A stretch of DNA of 64,000 bases from Rhodothermaceae bacterium (GCA_009838195.1 VXSC01000011.1:146815-210814), one strand, 5' to 3'. Counted from the first letter of the stretch, positions 18,268 through 28,539 are shown. Numbers and translations are program-made. The notes: generated by a model from the letters alone, not told the origin.

Positions 18268-20507
18268 TTGATCACCACAAATTTGCCGCGATATGTTTCC
18301 CCCTCCGGTGTGCGTACCACAAAGAAGTAGACCCCGGAAGCGATCTCCTGATCGTTGCGGGTTACCTGAAACCAAGGTGTGGAGTACTGTGCCGCATCGT
18401 GCTCAATCGTGTCAATCAGTTGCCCACTGTAAGAATAAATCTCGATAGTGGCTTGACTTGGCAATCCATAGAAACCAATTTGCTGTGCTGAATTCTCGCC
18501 TCCTCCCGTTGCAAAACCACTATTGAGGTGGAAGGGATTGGGCACAGCATGTACTTCGCCCAGCGTTTCGGCCGCTCCAAGCCTAGAGACGACCTCCATA
18601 AGGTTGGTCTTGCCGCTTTCATTGCCCTGGGCATCTATGGAGGTAACGGCATACCACTGCGACTCGCCAACGGTCGTTTCTGCGTCAATGAATTCATACA
18701 AGTCTGCTTCCGTCAGATGACTCGAACTGCCGACCGGGATCTCTGCCAAGGTTTGCCAGGGACCGATCGCTGCCTGTGATTTTTGGACCCGATAGGTCAC
18801 GACTGGGCCGGTCAACCTTGGATGCGCAAAGGATTCCTGTGCACGACCCCAGCGGAGAACCGAGTGAGCCCGGTCGTTATTGGTAACCATCACGATCGGG
18901 GCCGGTGGTGGCGCGGGCACTTGGTAGACCCCGTCTCGTGGATTATCCTCCGGCCAGAGCGGCAGCACTGGTGGCCTGCCTGTATATGCATTGTAGGCCA
19001 TATCCGCCACATCCTTCACGGTTCGAACGTCTGAGTTTACGTAGTCCGGGTAGCCATATTCCGCAATGTAATTCTCTACAAGTACCCGCCCAGATGACGG
19101 GTCCATGACCTGATCCGCAAAGTGAGGAACCTCATGCCACGGAAGCTGCTCGTCAATCACCTCTCCGAGTCCTCCCCCTTCATCCCATTCCCCTGGTCCA
19201 CTGGCGGCACCGTATCCAACTACTTCCGCCGACGAAAATTCAATCTTAGCTCCTACAGGAAGAATGTATGGCCCAAACACAATGTGGTGGCCGACTGCCT
19301 TGTAAGATTGCCTGAAGTTGAAGGCGCCCCGTCCAATCCACCTCAACGAATCCGGGTCTTCGGTATTTGGCGGGGGCGGGAAGACCGTTTCACGATAAGG
19401 CGTATAAGTACCACTCCAACGCGTGTACGGGACAAGCTTGGGGATCATCTTGTCCTCCCTGGAATTTCCGCTCTCAACCTTGTTCATGAACGGTTGTTTG
19501 AGCGTGCTGTCACTGTCGATCATGCGCTCATTGGCAACCCTCGGGTCAAGCGCAAACGTGTTTCCCTTTGTCGCCAAGTGGCTGCGATCATAGTACAACA
19601 TCTGGATCCCAGGTGCCTGCGGAGACATCAGTCCTCCCCCCTGCTCACCACTGCTGGCAAAACTTGCAAAGTACTTTGGGTCCGGTTTACCGGATTCTGC
19701 AAAGTCGGCGTTCACGCCATTGCCAATGTTCACCACGTACCTCAACCAGCGATGTCGATCAAAATAGCCGCGTAAATCATTCTTGTACATGAAATCATAC
19801 TCCCACGTACCGTACCACCGTTGAAATCCCAGCATCGAGGGAGCAACTCCGTAATGAAACCCGATGAGCACCTCATGGAGCGTCTCATCAGTATCAGGGC
19901 TGCCATCCCCATCCTTATCCCCAGTGTTTTCGAACGTGTACTCGAATATGATCAGGTCATCGTAGTCTGGGTAGCTCCAGGCTCGCGAGGTTCGTGTGAC
20001 CGTGATTCCGGTATTGGTCCCCCATTGAGCGACAATAATTTCCTCTGCTTCATTGGGATCGTAAGCCGGATTCAAGCTTCCGTCTTCCAACAAAGGATAA
20101 TTCTCCATACGCTCAATGGAGATCGGGAACGAATACACCCCTGCCACGGTGATTGGCACATGCTGCCCGGACGATCCACCAAACGAAAACATGCGTTCGT
20201 CAAGGTTGAATATGTTCGTTCCGCTGTACGAAGCTGCAATTGAAATCCCGCCTCCGATAATATTGTGCTGGCCACTGTACTGAAGTCCATCAATGGTTGT
20301 GGCAGAATTCCCAGGCCATTCCATGAGTGGATCCAGCGTAATATCATGGTCTCTATAAAACCACTTGCGACCGATCTCGCCAGTATTATAGACGGTCTCG
20401 TGCAGCATACCTCGACGATGCACACGCTTATCCCGCAAGACTTGCGCCTCTGCAACCGACAGTGTCGCTGCCGTTGCCACGAGAATAAATATCAGAATGC
20501 GGTCCAT
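18264..20507 (-). CDS. T9SS-sorted surface protein, TonB-receptor partner
   Basis: A 747-residue protein with signal peptide (MDRILIFILVATAATLSVAEAQ). No catalytic motif was recognised. It contains a central domain with an acidic, calcium-like DKDGDGSPDTDE stretch near residue 195, a fibronectin-III-like segment (about 555-650; SVLRWGRAQES, YRVQKSQ, WYAVTSIDAQGNES) and a T9SS C-terminal domain (AVPNPFHLNSG to RGKFVVIK). It starts 21 bases after the TonB receptor stop and overlaps the PorV-like gene by 4 bases, the position a SusD protein takes in a classic Bacteroidetes locus. A role as the surface glycan-binding partner of the receptor is inferred from this position only. Confidence 0.75.
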   Translation of the reverse strand: MDRILIFILVATAATLSVAEAQVLRDKRVHRRGMLHETVYNTGEIGRKWFYRDHDITLDPLMEWPGNSATTIDGLQYSGQHNIIGGGISIAASYSGTNIFNLDERMFSFGGSSGQHVPITVAGVYSFPISIERMENYPLLEDGSLNPAYDPNEAEEIIVAQWGTNTGITVTRTSRAWSYPDYDDLIIFEYTFENTGDKDGDGSPDTDETLHEVLIGFHYGVAPSMLGFQRWYGTWEYDFMYKNDLRGYFDRHRWLRYVVNIGNGVNADFAESGKPDPKYFASFASSGEQGGGLMSPQAPGIQMLYYDRSHLATKGNTFALDPRVANERMIDSDSTLKQPFMNKVESGNSREDKMIPKLVPYTRWSGTYTPYRETVFPPPPNTEDPDSLRWIGRGAFNFRQSYKAVGHHIVFGPYILPVGAKIEFSSAEVVGYGAASGPGEWDEGGGLGEVIDEQLPWHEVPHFADQVMDPSSGRVLVENYIAEYGYPDYVNSDVRTVKDVADMAYNAYTGRPPVLPLWPEDNPRDGVYQVPAPPPAPIVMVTNNDRAHSVLRWGRAQESFAHPRLTGPVVTYRVQKSQAAIGPWQTLAEIPVGSSSHLTEADLYEFIDAETTVGESQWYAVTSIDAQGNESGKTNLMEVVSRLGAAETLGEVHAVPNPFHLNSGFATGGGENSAQQIGFYGLPSQATIEIYSYSGQLIDTIEHDAAQYSTPWFQVTRNDQEIASGVYFFVVRTPEGETYRGKFVVIK

Positions 20508-20528
20508 AGGATTGCAGCAGTGTTAAGG

Positions 20529-23354
20529 TTACATGTTGAAGACCACACCCAATCGAATTGAGCGAGGTGCGTTGTCGTAGATACGGAACGTCTGCGTGGC
20601 AGCAAGATCGGGGTTGTTGCTATCCGGCAGGGCGAACTCAATATCCTCTCCATTCTCGTAGCGACGTAACGTTTCGGCATCCAAGAAAACTCTGTTGTAG
20701 TCGAATACACGCGCATTGAAGAGGTTGAAGAACTCAACGAAAACATCTAGCTCGGTAAAGCCTGCACCGACGGTTTTCGTCACCTTGAGGTCTGTATTAT
20801 GCTCCCAGGGTGTACGCTCTGTGTTCAGCTTTGCAAAATTGTCCCCCAGTAATTCACTGGGCGTATAGGGCCTGCCACTCCTGGAATCATGCAAAAAGTT
20901 GATTCTGAGACGACCCAGTGGATAGCCACCGGCAATTCTGGGGCCCCAGTTCTGTGGCAGATTGACTCCGGCAATCAATACAAGCGCATGCCGCCGGTCA
21001 AAATTGAGCAGGATGTCTCGCGGGCTCGGGGCTTGGGTTTGCTCGTTGGTCTCATCAATGATGGGGCTGCGTCCGGTGGGCGTTGAATTTTTCCCAGTAG
21101 CCACCGAGAAATGATACCTGGCTGATCCGGAAATAAACCCTCTACGCTTATTCAGACGCAGACTGAAGCCGCGAATATTTGCGTAATCCCGATTCCCGAG
21201 CGACTCATACAGATTATCGTTTGAATCAATGTAGACCACGCGCTGGATCAAGTTTTTCACGTCTTTATAGTATCCGCTCACATCAAGCGTGAACCCGCTT
21301 GCGATGCCCAGCACCAAGCCTACATCGTAGCTTTTGGTTTCTTCCGGCTTCAAGAGGGGATTCCCAAGGCGCCTTGGCTCCACAGTCCCCAAGTTTTCGT
21401 TGAAGAGCGTCGTTCTGCTGCCAATCAGGCTTTCCAGACCGGGGCGCTTGAGATAGCTGCCGTAGTTGAGGTGGAATACCGCGCGTTCATTAATTGGGAA
21501 TGAAAACCCAAGTCTGGGTTGTAACCGTGCTACGATGGGAGTATCCTCGGTTGCAGCATCTCTCTCATTGATCAGTGCTGGATTTGACGGATCCCTGAAT
21601 GGGGAAAACGTATCGGTGTAGTACTGCACATTCTGATCATAGAAATCCAGACGCAATCCTACATTTGTGATCATCCCCTTGAATTCCATCTTGTCCTGAA
21701 TGTACACGGCCCCTTCGTAGGGTCTCGCTTGATAGAATTCCTGTACGGCACTGGACCGGGAGGAATGATTCAGTCGATTCTCGACATCAATATCGTACAG
21801 GTTGCCCTGAATCCCCACTTTGATTTCGTGATTATTGGAGACCTGGCTGGTCAGAAACCCGACCGCTGAATAGGTCCAGGATTCCTCATCGAAAAAGTCA
21901 TCATCCATCACCCCGGTTCGGAACCCATCCTCCCAGTAAAGTCGTTCCCAGACGGAACCGTCCGAGATGTCATCCCGAAAACGCTCTGGATCAATAACAT
22001 CCACCCCTTCGGTGAGCTTTGTTCGCATACCATTCACAGTAAGCTCATAGTAGGTGCGATCACTCAGGACATGGGAGTAGACAAGTCCTACCCCCGCACT
22101 CCGGTCCAGGATTTTGTTCGCGCCAATCACACGATCATAGACCCATCTGTAGAAACCGCCCGAAGAATAGCTGAATTCCTGCTGGTAGGTGTTACCGTAC
22201 ATTGCATTCAGCTTCAATTTCATGCCTGGCCCGGGCTTCATCACCAGGTTCCCCATCACCTGCATCTGCCTGTCAGCTTCCGGCGTTGGCAGCATCGGCC
22301 ATACCCTGTTGATCTGGGTTGCTACGAACAGGCGGCTGGTCTCGGAAATTGGCCCACCAAGAGTAAAATCAATGAGTGCATCCCAGCGGTTATTGTACTC
22401 ATATCCAACATCGCGGTGGGTCCTCCTCCACAGATCGTATGCAAGCTGCGCTCCTTCCTCAGGATCAACCCTCGACCCAAATCCACGACCTATCGCGCCC
22501 TGCCACCTCGGTTTATCATCATTTTCAGGATCAGGAGCTTCCCACCACTCCAGGTTATTCATAAGGCGGATATAGGGATTGTTTGCCGGGTCAAACACAC
22601 TTCCCCCGAAGTGCTTGTAGCTAGGTGCACGTGTACGAACCTCAGCACGACTACTCCAAGAGTCTCCACCTTCCTTGGTTGAGATGTTGATGACCCCACT
22701 CATCGCATTGCCATACTCGGCCGCAAACCCACTCGTAATGACCTCTACCTCTTCCACCGCACTCAGCATGGGTGTAAATGAACGCGATGAATTCAGGGGA
22801 TTAACAATCCCCATCCCAGCCAGCACGTAGAGTTCTTCGTTAGATCGTCCCCCTCTGAAATGCCCGTCATTCACCTCTGCCTGAAGTCCCAGCACATCAG
22901 ACAGGTCAGTAATGCCGGCAATCTGCTCCACCTCTTCTGGACGGATGATTTCCAAGGTGGCTGTCTGATCAACTTCAACATCCGGACGCTCAGCAATGAC
23001 GAGTAGTTCCTCTCCTTCGGCTGTTGCTTCCTCCAGGATAAAATCAATTGTTGTCGTCTTATTGATGTTGACGATGACCTCGGACTGCGTCACGGCTCGG
23101 AATCCGATAAAAGATGCACGCAGGTTGTAGGTGCCCGGCTCTACATTCAGAATAAAAAACCGGCCATCTATGTCCGTGGATGATCCTCTGGTTGTACCGG
23201 TAATCACCACATTCACGCCAACCATCCCTTCTCCGGTCACATCCGTAACGACACCCGTAATTTTGCCGGATTGGGCATTCGCGGGAACGGATGCCATTAG
23301 ATGCACGAGAACGAGAACGGCCGCGCATGCGAGACCTTGAAGGTACTGAGTCAT
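20529..23354 (-). CDS. SusC-like TonB-dependent outer-membrane receptor
   Basis: About 941 residues from the ATG at 23354; an earlier in-frame codon at 23384 is possible but the signal peptide (MTQYLQGLACAAVLVLVHLM..NAQ) starts here. Residues about 30-115 are a carboxypeptidase-regulatory-like domain (SGKITGVVTDVTGEGMVGVN), then a short TonB-box-like acidic stretch, the plug domain (about 140-250, with GFAAEYGNAMSGVINI) and a 22-strand barrel ending in the aromatic strand SIRLGVVFNM. It should import alginate oligosaccharides using TonB energy. It heads a minus-strand run of four or more tightly spaced genes. No SusD gene follows. Confidence 0.9.
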   Translation of the reverse strand: MTQYLQGLACAAVLVLVHLMASVPANAQSGKITGVVTDVTGEGMVGVNVVITGTTRGSSTDIDGRFFILNVEPGTYNLRASFIGFRAVTQSEVIVNINKTTTIDFILEEATAEGEELLVIAERPDVEVDQTATLEIIRPEEVEQIAGITDLSDVLGLQAEVNDGHFRGGRSNEELYVLAGMGIVNPLNSSRSFTPMLSAVEEVEVITSGFAAEYGNAMSGVINISTKEGGDSWSSRAEVRTRAPSYKHFGGSVFDPANNPYIRLMNNLEWWEAPDPENDDKPRWQGAIGRGFGSRVDPEEGAQLAYDLWRRTHRDVGYEYNNRWDALIDFTLGGPISETSRLFVATQINRVWPMLPTPEADRQMQVMGNLVMKPGPGMKLKLNAMYGNTYQQEFSYSSGGFYRWVYDRVIGANKILDRSAGVGLVYSHVLSDRTYYELTVNGMRTKLTEGVDVIDPERFRDDISDGSVWERLYWEDGFRTGVMDDDFFDEESWTYSAVGFLTSQVSNNHEIKVGIQGNLYDIDVENRLNHSSRSSAVQEFYQARPYEGAVYIQDKMEFKGMITNVGLRLDFYDQNVQYYTDTFSPFRDPSNPALINERDAATEDTPIVARLQPRLGFSFPINERAVFHLNYGSYLKRPGLESLIGSRTTLFNENLGTVEPRRLGNPLLKPEETKSYDVGLVLGIASGFTLDVSGYYKDVKNLIQRVVYIDSNDNLYESLGNRDYANIRGFSLRLNKRRGFISGSARYHFSVATGKNSTPTGRSPIIDETNEQTQAPSPRDILLNFDRRHALVLIAGVNLPQNWGPRIAGGYPLGRLRINFLHDSRSGRPYTPSELLGDNFAKLNTERTPWEHNTDLKVTKTVGAGFTELDVFVEFFNLFNARVFDYNRVFLDAETLRRYENGEDIEFALPDSNNPDLAATQTFRIYDNAPRSIRLGVVFNM

Positions 23355-23385
23355 AGCCAGTGCATAGAATATGTAAGATGTCATA

Positions 23386-23418
23386 CATATTTTACGAAAA
23401 AATATTCAGATATGCAAA
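23386..23418 (-). promoter_or_regulatory. Possible promoter of the TonB-receptor operon
   Basis: On the minus strand TTTG (23418-23415) is followed after 20 bases by TAAAATATG (23394-23386). The spacing equals the other two candidates in this window, but the -7 element only partly fits TAnnTTTG. It would give a leader of about 25 bases before the ATG at 23354. Confidence 0.28.
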
Positions 23419-23603
23419 CCAGTTCCGATCCTATCACATCCTCTGCTTTTTTGCCAATAATTCTGCGGGATTCGGCAATCTTTGTGTCGGCCGAATCCGG
23501 CTTTCGCGATCTGAAAAGAACAATCTGGCACGTTTTTTGACGACATCGCTCATCAAAAACGCATTTCACCTACATCTCGTTACTCGCAGCTTAATCCTAT
23601 ACC

Positions 23604-24911
23604 ATGCGTCCAAACATGAATACCTGTCGAAGTGCTGCCTCCGGTACCCTATCACTCACGAGGCAACGTCCCATCGTGTTGTCGTGCAGATGGTTGATAG
23701 ATTCCATCCACTCATCGATAATAGGATGTCTTGTGATTTTGATTATTTCTGGCTGCAATCAAACAGACACATCAATACGAGATAACGACGATTACCAAAC
23801 GGAGACATCAACAAATGACAATTCCGCTTCGGTGACTCCCTATACAGCAGATACGCTGGCGAAAGATAGAACTGATAATCAAACAGAAACATCAACGAAT
23901 GACGACGATTCCGCTTCAGTGCCCCCCTATTCAGCCACGATCACACTGAACGAAGTCGGTGAGATTGAGCTCTTTATGACAGATGAGGCTATCCTGAGTC
24001 TACCGCATACCGTACATATTGATAGTAGGGGGAATATTTTTTGGGCTGAATCCAGACCCCCCATTTACGTATTCAATAGTGACGGCGTATTTATTGGATC
24101 AATTGGTGCATACGGGGCTGGTCCAGGCGAGTTGAGAGACATAGAGACGTTCAACATCGATAGTGGGGGGAATTTCCATGTTTTTGACGCCAGTATCAGC
24201 CGAATTAGCCGATTCTCATCAGACTTTTCTTTCGTCCGCAGTTATAGTATTGCTGCTGATCGTTCTAGTAGAGCAATCCTGAATAACCAAGACCACTTTG
24301 TGATGCTTCGCGAGGCGTGGTATAATGGTTTAAAGCCAGCGCTGGTGATCTATGATCAAAATGGCAAAATGATCTCCAGTTCAGGCGAAATGCCCATTTC
24401 GGCGAAGGTCCAAAACAGCCTTTCTCCAGGCGGTGGTATTGCTGTTGACACAGAAGATAATATCTACTACTCGTACATATCCGATCACAGGATATGGAAA
24501 ACAGACTCAAAGGGAGATCTAATTGATGTTTTTGATTCCGAACCCTCATATTACATTGCTCCAGATGAAGGATTATTGAATCAATTAGAGAAACGTGATT
24601 CTCCCCCTAACCCTGAAGTCCTCACCGAGCGCCTGCGTCATTTTTATTCTATCTCACGAATTGCAGGAATACACGCCGTCAAGGAAAGGGATCTAATATT
24701 CCAAGAAATCATGACCCCTGATTATGACAACGGGGAGAGAGAGCTTCGAGTAGATCTTGAAGTCTGGCATAGCTCGGGGTTTAAAATTGGAACTGTCATT
24801 TCAAGCCCCGGCAACGTCTCTTTCATAGACGAATCCCACATCTACTACGTGAATCTTCCGAGTGGAGATGAAAATCCTTCTCTGGTAGTCTACACCTACG
24901 ATATACTGTGA
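23604..24911 (+). CDS. 6-bladed beta-propeller lipoprotein
   Basis: A 435-residue protein. A lipobox (VILIISGC, Cys about residue 51) follows a rather long N-terminal segment, so the true start may be one of the later Met/Val codons. Residues about 55-110 are low complexity and carry a duplicated peptide of the form QTETSTNDxxSASVxPY; the underlying DNA repeat is at about 23796-23850 and 23880-23932. From about 115 on the sequence has NHL/6-bladed propeller features (HIDSRGNIFWAES, YVFNSDGVFIGSIG, GAGPGELRDI, GGGIAVDTEDNIYYSY). Such proteins are frequent surface lipoproteins in Bacteroidota and their ligands are unknown. It is divergent from the TonB receptor gene. It is A+T-richer than its neighbours by eye. 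Confidence 0.75.
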   Translation: MRPNMNTCRSAASGTLSLTRQRPIVLSCRWLIDSIHSSIIGCLVILIISGCNQTDTSIRDNDDYQTETSTNDNSASVTPYTADTLAKDRTDNQTETSTNDDDSASVPPYSATITLNEVGEIELFMTDEAILSLPHTVHIDSRGNIFWAESRPPIYVFNSDGVFIGSIGAYGAGPGELRDIETFNIDSGGNFHVFDASISRISRFSSDFSFVRSYSIAADRSSRAILNNQDHFVMLREAWYNGLKPALVIYDQNGKMISSSGEMPISAKVQNSLSPGGGIAVDTEDNIYYSYISDHRIWKTDSKGDLIDVFDSEPSYYIAPDEGLLNQLEKRDSPPNPEVLTERLRHFYSISRIAGIHAVKERDLIFQEIMTPDYDNGERELRVDLEVWHSSGFKIGTVISSPGNVSFIDESHIYYVNLPSGDENPSLVVYTYDIL

Positions 24912-25294
24912 AATGTATTGCCTCCCGACAAAAGCAATAACGCGTGTTCCGAATTTGAGCCTATAAATTTAACCGTATTGAATCCAGCATGAAATTTCGT
25001 TCTCTTGCGTTAGATAGACTGTCCTACGTATTGCTTAGGATTTTAGCGGTTCTTATGCCCCACTTCTCGTCAAATTAAGTCAGTCCTAATCGATATCTGA
25101 GGATTGAGGCTTGAGATGTTCAGCTCTTGTGTGGAGGCGATGGACATAGCTACAGAAGAGATTGCGTTCAAGCTCCCGGTGGTTGTATTTGGATCTCACT
25201 GAGTGGGCGATTTAGATGTCAGTACTCAGGTAGGCAAAATAACTCTGACGATGCGGTTTACCGCACGGATCTAGGACCCTTGCAGGTTCAGAGG
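24912..25294. other. Gene-free gap, nothing convincing
   Basis: About 380 bases between two convergent genes. A 29-codon frame at 24989-25078 and a 29-codon frame at 25117-25203 exist but have no recognisable protein character. No clear hairpin terminator was seen. Confidence 0.4.
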
Positions 25295-27793
25295 TTAGCT
25301 GGATGGTCTATGATCTTCCTGCACCTGGATCAGCGCCGGTAAAAACAGTAGTGCAGCTAACAGTGTCGACCCAATCCCCGTGATCGCAAGGGATCCGATC
25401 GTGTTCAGACCCGGATGAAAACTCAAGAGTAGCCCCCCAAATCCCACCATCGTCGTCACTGCTCCCATCGTAACATGCTCCCCCGTTGAGCGCAGGATGC
25501 GCCAAAGCGTCCCCGCCCCTTCCTCTCGATAACGATGGACTAAATGAGCTCCCGCATCGTTGCCAATCCCAATAATTGCCGGGATCACGAACAGATTGTA
25601 GAAATTGAGGCGCATACCAAACAGCTGCATAAACAAAATCATCCAGATCACGCCAACAACCAGCGGCAACATTGCCAAAAGCGCCCACCGAAACCGACCA
25701 AAATTGACCCACATCAATAGCGTCACAATAATCAGCGTCGCCAATATCATGTACGGGCTTTCCTGCCGCATCAGACGCAGAACATCGGCGGCAACAATTG
25801 ATGGAGATCCTGCGTGGTACGTTTTCCCGTCCGCGGTCGTGACGTTTGCTACATCTTCAGCAAAAGCCATGGACTTGCGTCCATCTGAGAGCCCCACTCC
25901 CGGCAGGATCGTGATATAACCCCCTAGCTCCCCCGTCTTGGACATGAAGCGCTGACTCAACAGCTCCGGTACATCCTCCACCGCAAGCGGTGTCCGTGTC
26001 TGCGCAGCCCTTCGAATGCGTTCCAGGTCGGCATCTCCTGCCAGAACCGGATCCGTTAGCAGTGAATCCCGGATGTAGGCAATCTGTGCGATCCTTGCCG
26101 TTTGTTTCTCCGGCTCCAGTGGAAACCGGTCCTGAAGCGTTTCCACGCCCCGGATAGTGGTTCGAAAACTGTCTGTATCAATTACATGCAGAACGGTATC
26201 CCTCTCTATTCTCCTCCGTAGCGCTTCTGCAACCGCAGGTGCCTCCGCTGGATGATCCACAACAATGTATGCGGGGTTCCTGCGATTAAAATCGCTGTAT
26301 GCGGCCGCAACTTTCGAGTTGACTGCGATCCAATCCTCATATTCCGGCTCCAAAACGGAAAACCGATATTCGAACTCAACCCTCGGCGCCATAAACAAGG
26401 CAATGACCGTAACGAGAGCACATCCCGCCAAGAGTCCACGAGCTCCAACCAGAGGTCCACGTACGACCGTTTTTATCGGTCGACTCCGCTCAAAATGTAA
26501 TATCCTCCAGCGCTCACACAGTACCAACAGTGCTGGCAGTACATGGAGGGTGGAAATCAATGCAACCAACACTCCGGTCCCCGCCAAGAATCCAAATTCG
26601 CTGAACCCTTTAAAGTCCGCCGCGACCAACACGTACATTGCAGCAGCCGTGGTAAATGCCCCCACCGCAATCGCCTGCCCGGTGCTCATGAACGTGTTCT
26701 CTGCGGCAACCTCCACGCTGTGACCCGCCCCCCTTTCCTCTATATAGCGTGCATAAAAATGGATTCCGTAGTCAATGCCCAACCCAAAAAGAACCAGTCC
26801 AAGCGTTGAACTGAACAGATTCAGGGTCTCATAAGCCAAAAACCCTATCGCCGCGGTCCAGGCTAAACTCATCAGAAGAGGGATTCCAATCAATAGAGCC
26901 GTCACCGGTGCACGTGCGAGCTCGGACCAGACCGCCTTCCTTCCGCGCAACTGTATTGCCTTGACAAAGAAGTAAGCCATCAGTACCAAAAGTACTGCGA
27001 GAGCACCCGCGCCAAAAGAACCGACGACATCGTCCGTAATGGCACGCACTTCTATACGTTGTCTCCATAATCGGCCGGCGAGATACGTCCGCATCTCTGT
27101 GTGATAGGTGGAAGGCCCCACCTGCTGGATTACACTGCGAAGACGACCATAAACGGCTTCTATGTAATCCACATTGGAGGAGGAGCCTGGAACAAAGAAG
27201 CGAACGACCAGAATCGTGCTGTCTGCGCTCACCCGATACTCTGGCCCTACAATCTGATCGAAGATCTCTTCCAAAGACTCAACCTCCGTGTCCTCCTCCT
27301 CTTCCTCGTCATCTAGGCTGAAAAAGAACGGATTCGCCGCGAGCTTGGCCTCTACGATCTGATCCTCCAGCCAGGTTGTCAGTGTGCTTAATTCCTCATC
27401 CGTCGCGAAATACAACCCGTTATCCGCCATAAATTCTGTATCCCTCCTTAGCTCCTCCCTCAAAAACAGTGGCTCGTCTGTTATCGAATCCCGCAATGCC
27501 ATCACTTGGGGAACCAGAGCTTGTGCAAATGCCAGATTGTCGGTAAATGAAGGGCTTTCAATTGCCAGATCCACCGAAACTTCCCCTGCACCTATCGTAT
27601 CCCGGATTTTCTCAAGAGACGCAACACTGGGATAAGACTCGGGAATCAGGTTGGCAAAATCCGGGTCGATCGTCAACCGCCCTGCGAGCATTACACTGCC
27701 AATGGAAATCAAGAGAGCCGTCACCAGCACGGGGCCAGGATACCGTACCACAGTGCGGATCCATCCACGTAACCGGGCAAAGAGGAACGTCAT
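25295..27793 (-). CDS. RND/MMPL-family hydrophobe exporter
   Basis: An 832-residue inner-membrane transporter of the RND superfamily. It has the classical two-fold layout: one N-terminal span, a large periplasmic loop (about 40-225), five spans (about 230-420, with GLGIDYGIHFYARYIEE), another span and periplasmic loop (about 440-660), and five more spans with IGIGNDAGAHLVHRYREEG. The paired GxGxDxGxH-type motifs in spans 4 and 10 carry the proton-relay acids. It resembles MmpL and HpnN proteins that move lipids or hopanoids. The ATG overlaps the stop of the DUF3047 gene (ATGA), so the two are translated together. An acidic insert EEEEEDTEVE lies near residue 165. Confidence 0.88.
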   Translation of the reverse strand: MTFLFARLRGWIRTVVRYPGPVLVTALLISIGSVMLAGRLTIDPDFANLIPESYPSVASLEKIRDTIGAGEVSVDLAIESPSFTDNLAFAQALVPQVMALRDSITDEPLFLREELRRDTEFMADNGLYFATDEELSTLTTWLEDQIVEAKLAANPFFFSLDDEEEEEDTEVESLEEIFDQIVGPEYRVSADSTILVVRFFVPGSSSNVDYIEAVYGRLRSVIQQVGPSTYHTEMRTYLAGRLWRQRIEVRAITDDVVGSFGAGALAVLLVLMAYFFVKAIQLRGRKAVWSELARAPVTALLIGIPLLMSLAWTAAIGFLAYETLNLFSSTLGLVLFGLGIDYGIHFYARYIEERGAGHSVEVAAENTFMSTGQAIAVGAFTTAAAMYVLVAADFKGFSEFGFLAGTGVLVALISTLHVLPALLVLCERWRILHFERSRPIKTVVRGPLVGARGLLAGCALVTVIALFMAPRVEFEYRFSVLEPEYEDWIAVNSKVAAAYSDFNRRNPAYIVVDHPAEAPAVAEALRRRIERDTVLHVIDTDSFRTTIRGVETLQDRFPLEPEKQTARIAQIAYIRDSLLTDPVLAGDADLERIRRAAQTRTPLAVEDVPELLSQRFMSKTGELGGYITILPGVGLSDGRKSMAFAEDVANVTTADGKTYHAGSPSIVAADVLRLMRQESPYMILATLIIVTLLMWVNFGRFRWALLAMLPLVVGVIWMILFMQLFGMRLNFYNLFVIPAIIGIGNDAGAHLVHRYREEGAGTLWRILRSTGEHVTMGAVTTMVGFGGLLLSFHPGLNTIGSLAITGIGSTLLAALLFLPALIQVQEDHRPSS

Positions 27794-28500
27794 TCTCCAG
27801 AAAGTGCTACGATGTCGTCAAAGTATACATCGGCCACTCCTCCTGTATTGTCACTGTCATTCCATAACATGATATAAAGCGGGAATTGTGGAGGTTGTCT
27901 GCCAAAGAACATCTCATAATCCTCGACGACATTCCGTTCAATCTCAATCCACCCCTCGTTGATCTCAAGAGCTGAGGAAACAACCAATGCCTGAAGCTTC
28001 CCATAACGAGCTAATGCCCCCTTGGGCAGTGTACTGCTGTAGGTGTACTTGATCGTACAGGGTCGCCCAAGCCAGTCATTACACTCAAACGCAATATACA
28101 GGGCCGCTCCGGTGTCGTTCAGGCTTCTCCGGTCTTCTCTTGCCCCTTCTGGCAACTGATCCGCCCGCCAGCGCCAACGCAACCGGGGAAATTGGTCCAC
28201 ATCCCATTCAAGCCCATCCCCTTTTGGCAAAGCGATCTGCACAGACTCCCCTTGTGTATATGCCCGCAGAACCTGCCCTCCCTCTCCCATAACCACCTTC
28301 ACGTAATCATTGGGTTTGGCATGATCCGGTGGAAGGACTCGCATCGTTCTTGACCGTTTGTCCGGTATTCTCCATAAACTGGGAAGACCATCTATTTCAT
28401 AGCTCCCAAAGTCCTCAATGACCAGAGACTTCTGGGCAGAGGCACTCGGGGTACATGAACTCGCAAAAATGAACAGAGAAAGGATTGTGATCGCGCGCAT
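27790..28500 (-). CDS. DUF3047 secreted protein
   Basis: A 236-residue protein with a signal peptide and lipobox-like cysteine (IFASSCTPSASAQ). The remainder fits DUF3047, a jelly-roll-like domain: opening EDFGSYEIDGLPSLW, the WRWRADQLPEGAREDRRSLNDTGAALY core, and the closing GGVADVYFDDI. The family's biochemical role is unknown. Its stop overlaps the start of the RND transporter, and a UPF0104-like membrane protein lies 39 bases upstream, so the three probably make a single envelope-lipid transport unit (inference). Confidence 0.78.
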   Translation of the reverse strand: MRAITILSLFIFASSCTPSASAQKSLVIEDFGSYEIDGLPSLWRIPDKRSRTMRVLPPDHAKPNDYVKVVMGEGGQVLRAYTQGESVQIALPKGDGLEWDVDQFPRLRWRWRADQLPEGAREDRRSLNDTGAALYIAFECNDWLGRPCTIKYTYSSTLPKGALARYGKLQALVVSSALEINEGWIEIERNVVEDYEMFFGRQPPQFPLYIMLWNDSDNTGGVADVYFDDIVALSGE

Positions 28501-28539
28501 TTTTGGGAAAAAGGCCGGGCTTCTTGACGCGTCAAGAAG

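Noticed and set aside
24989..25203. Two 29-codon frames in the gap before the RND gene
   Set aside because: No signal sequence, conserved motif, or coupling to a neighbour; consistent with chance.
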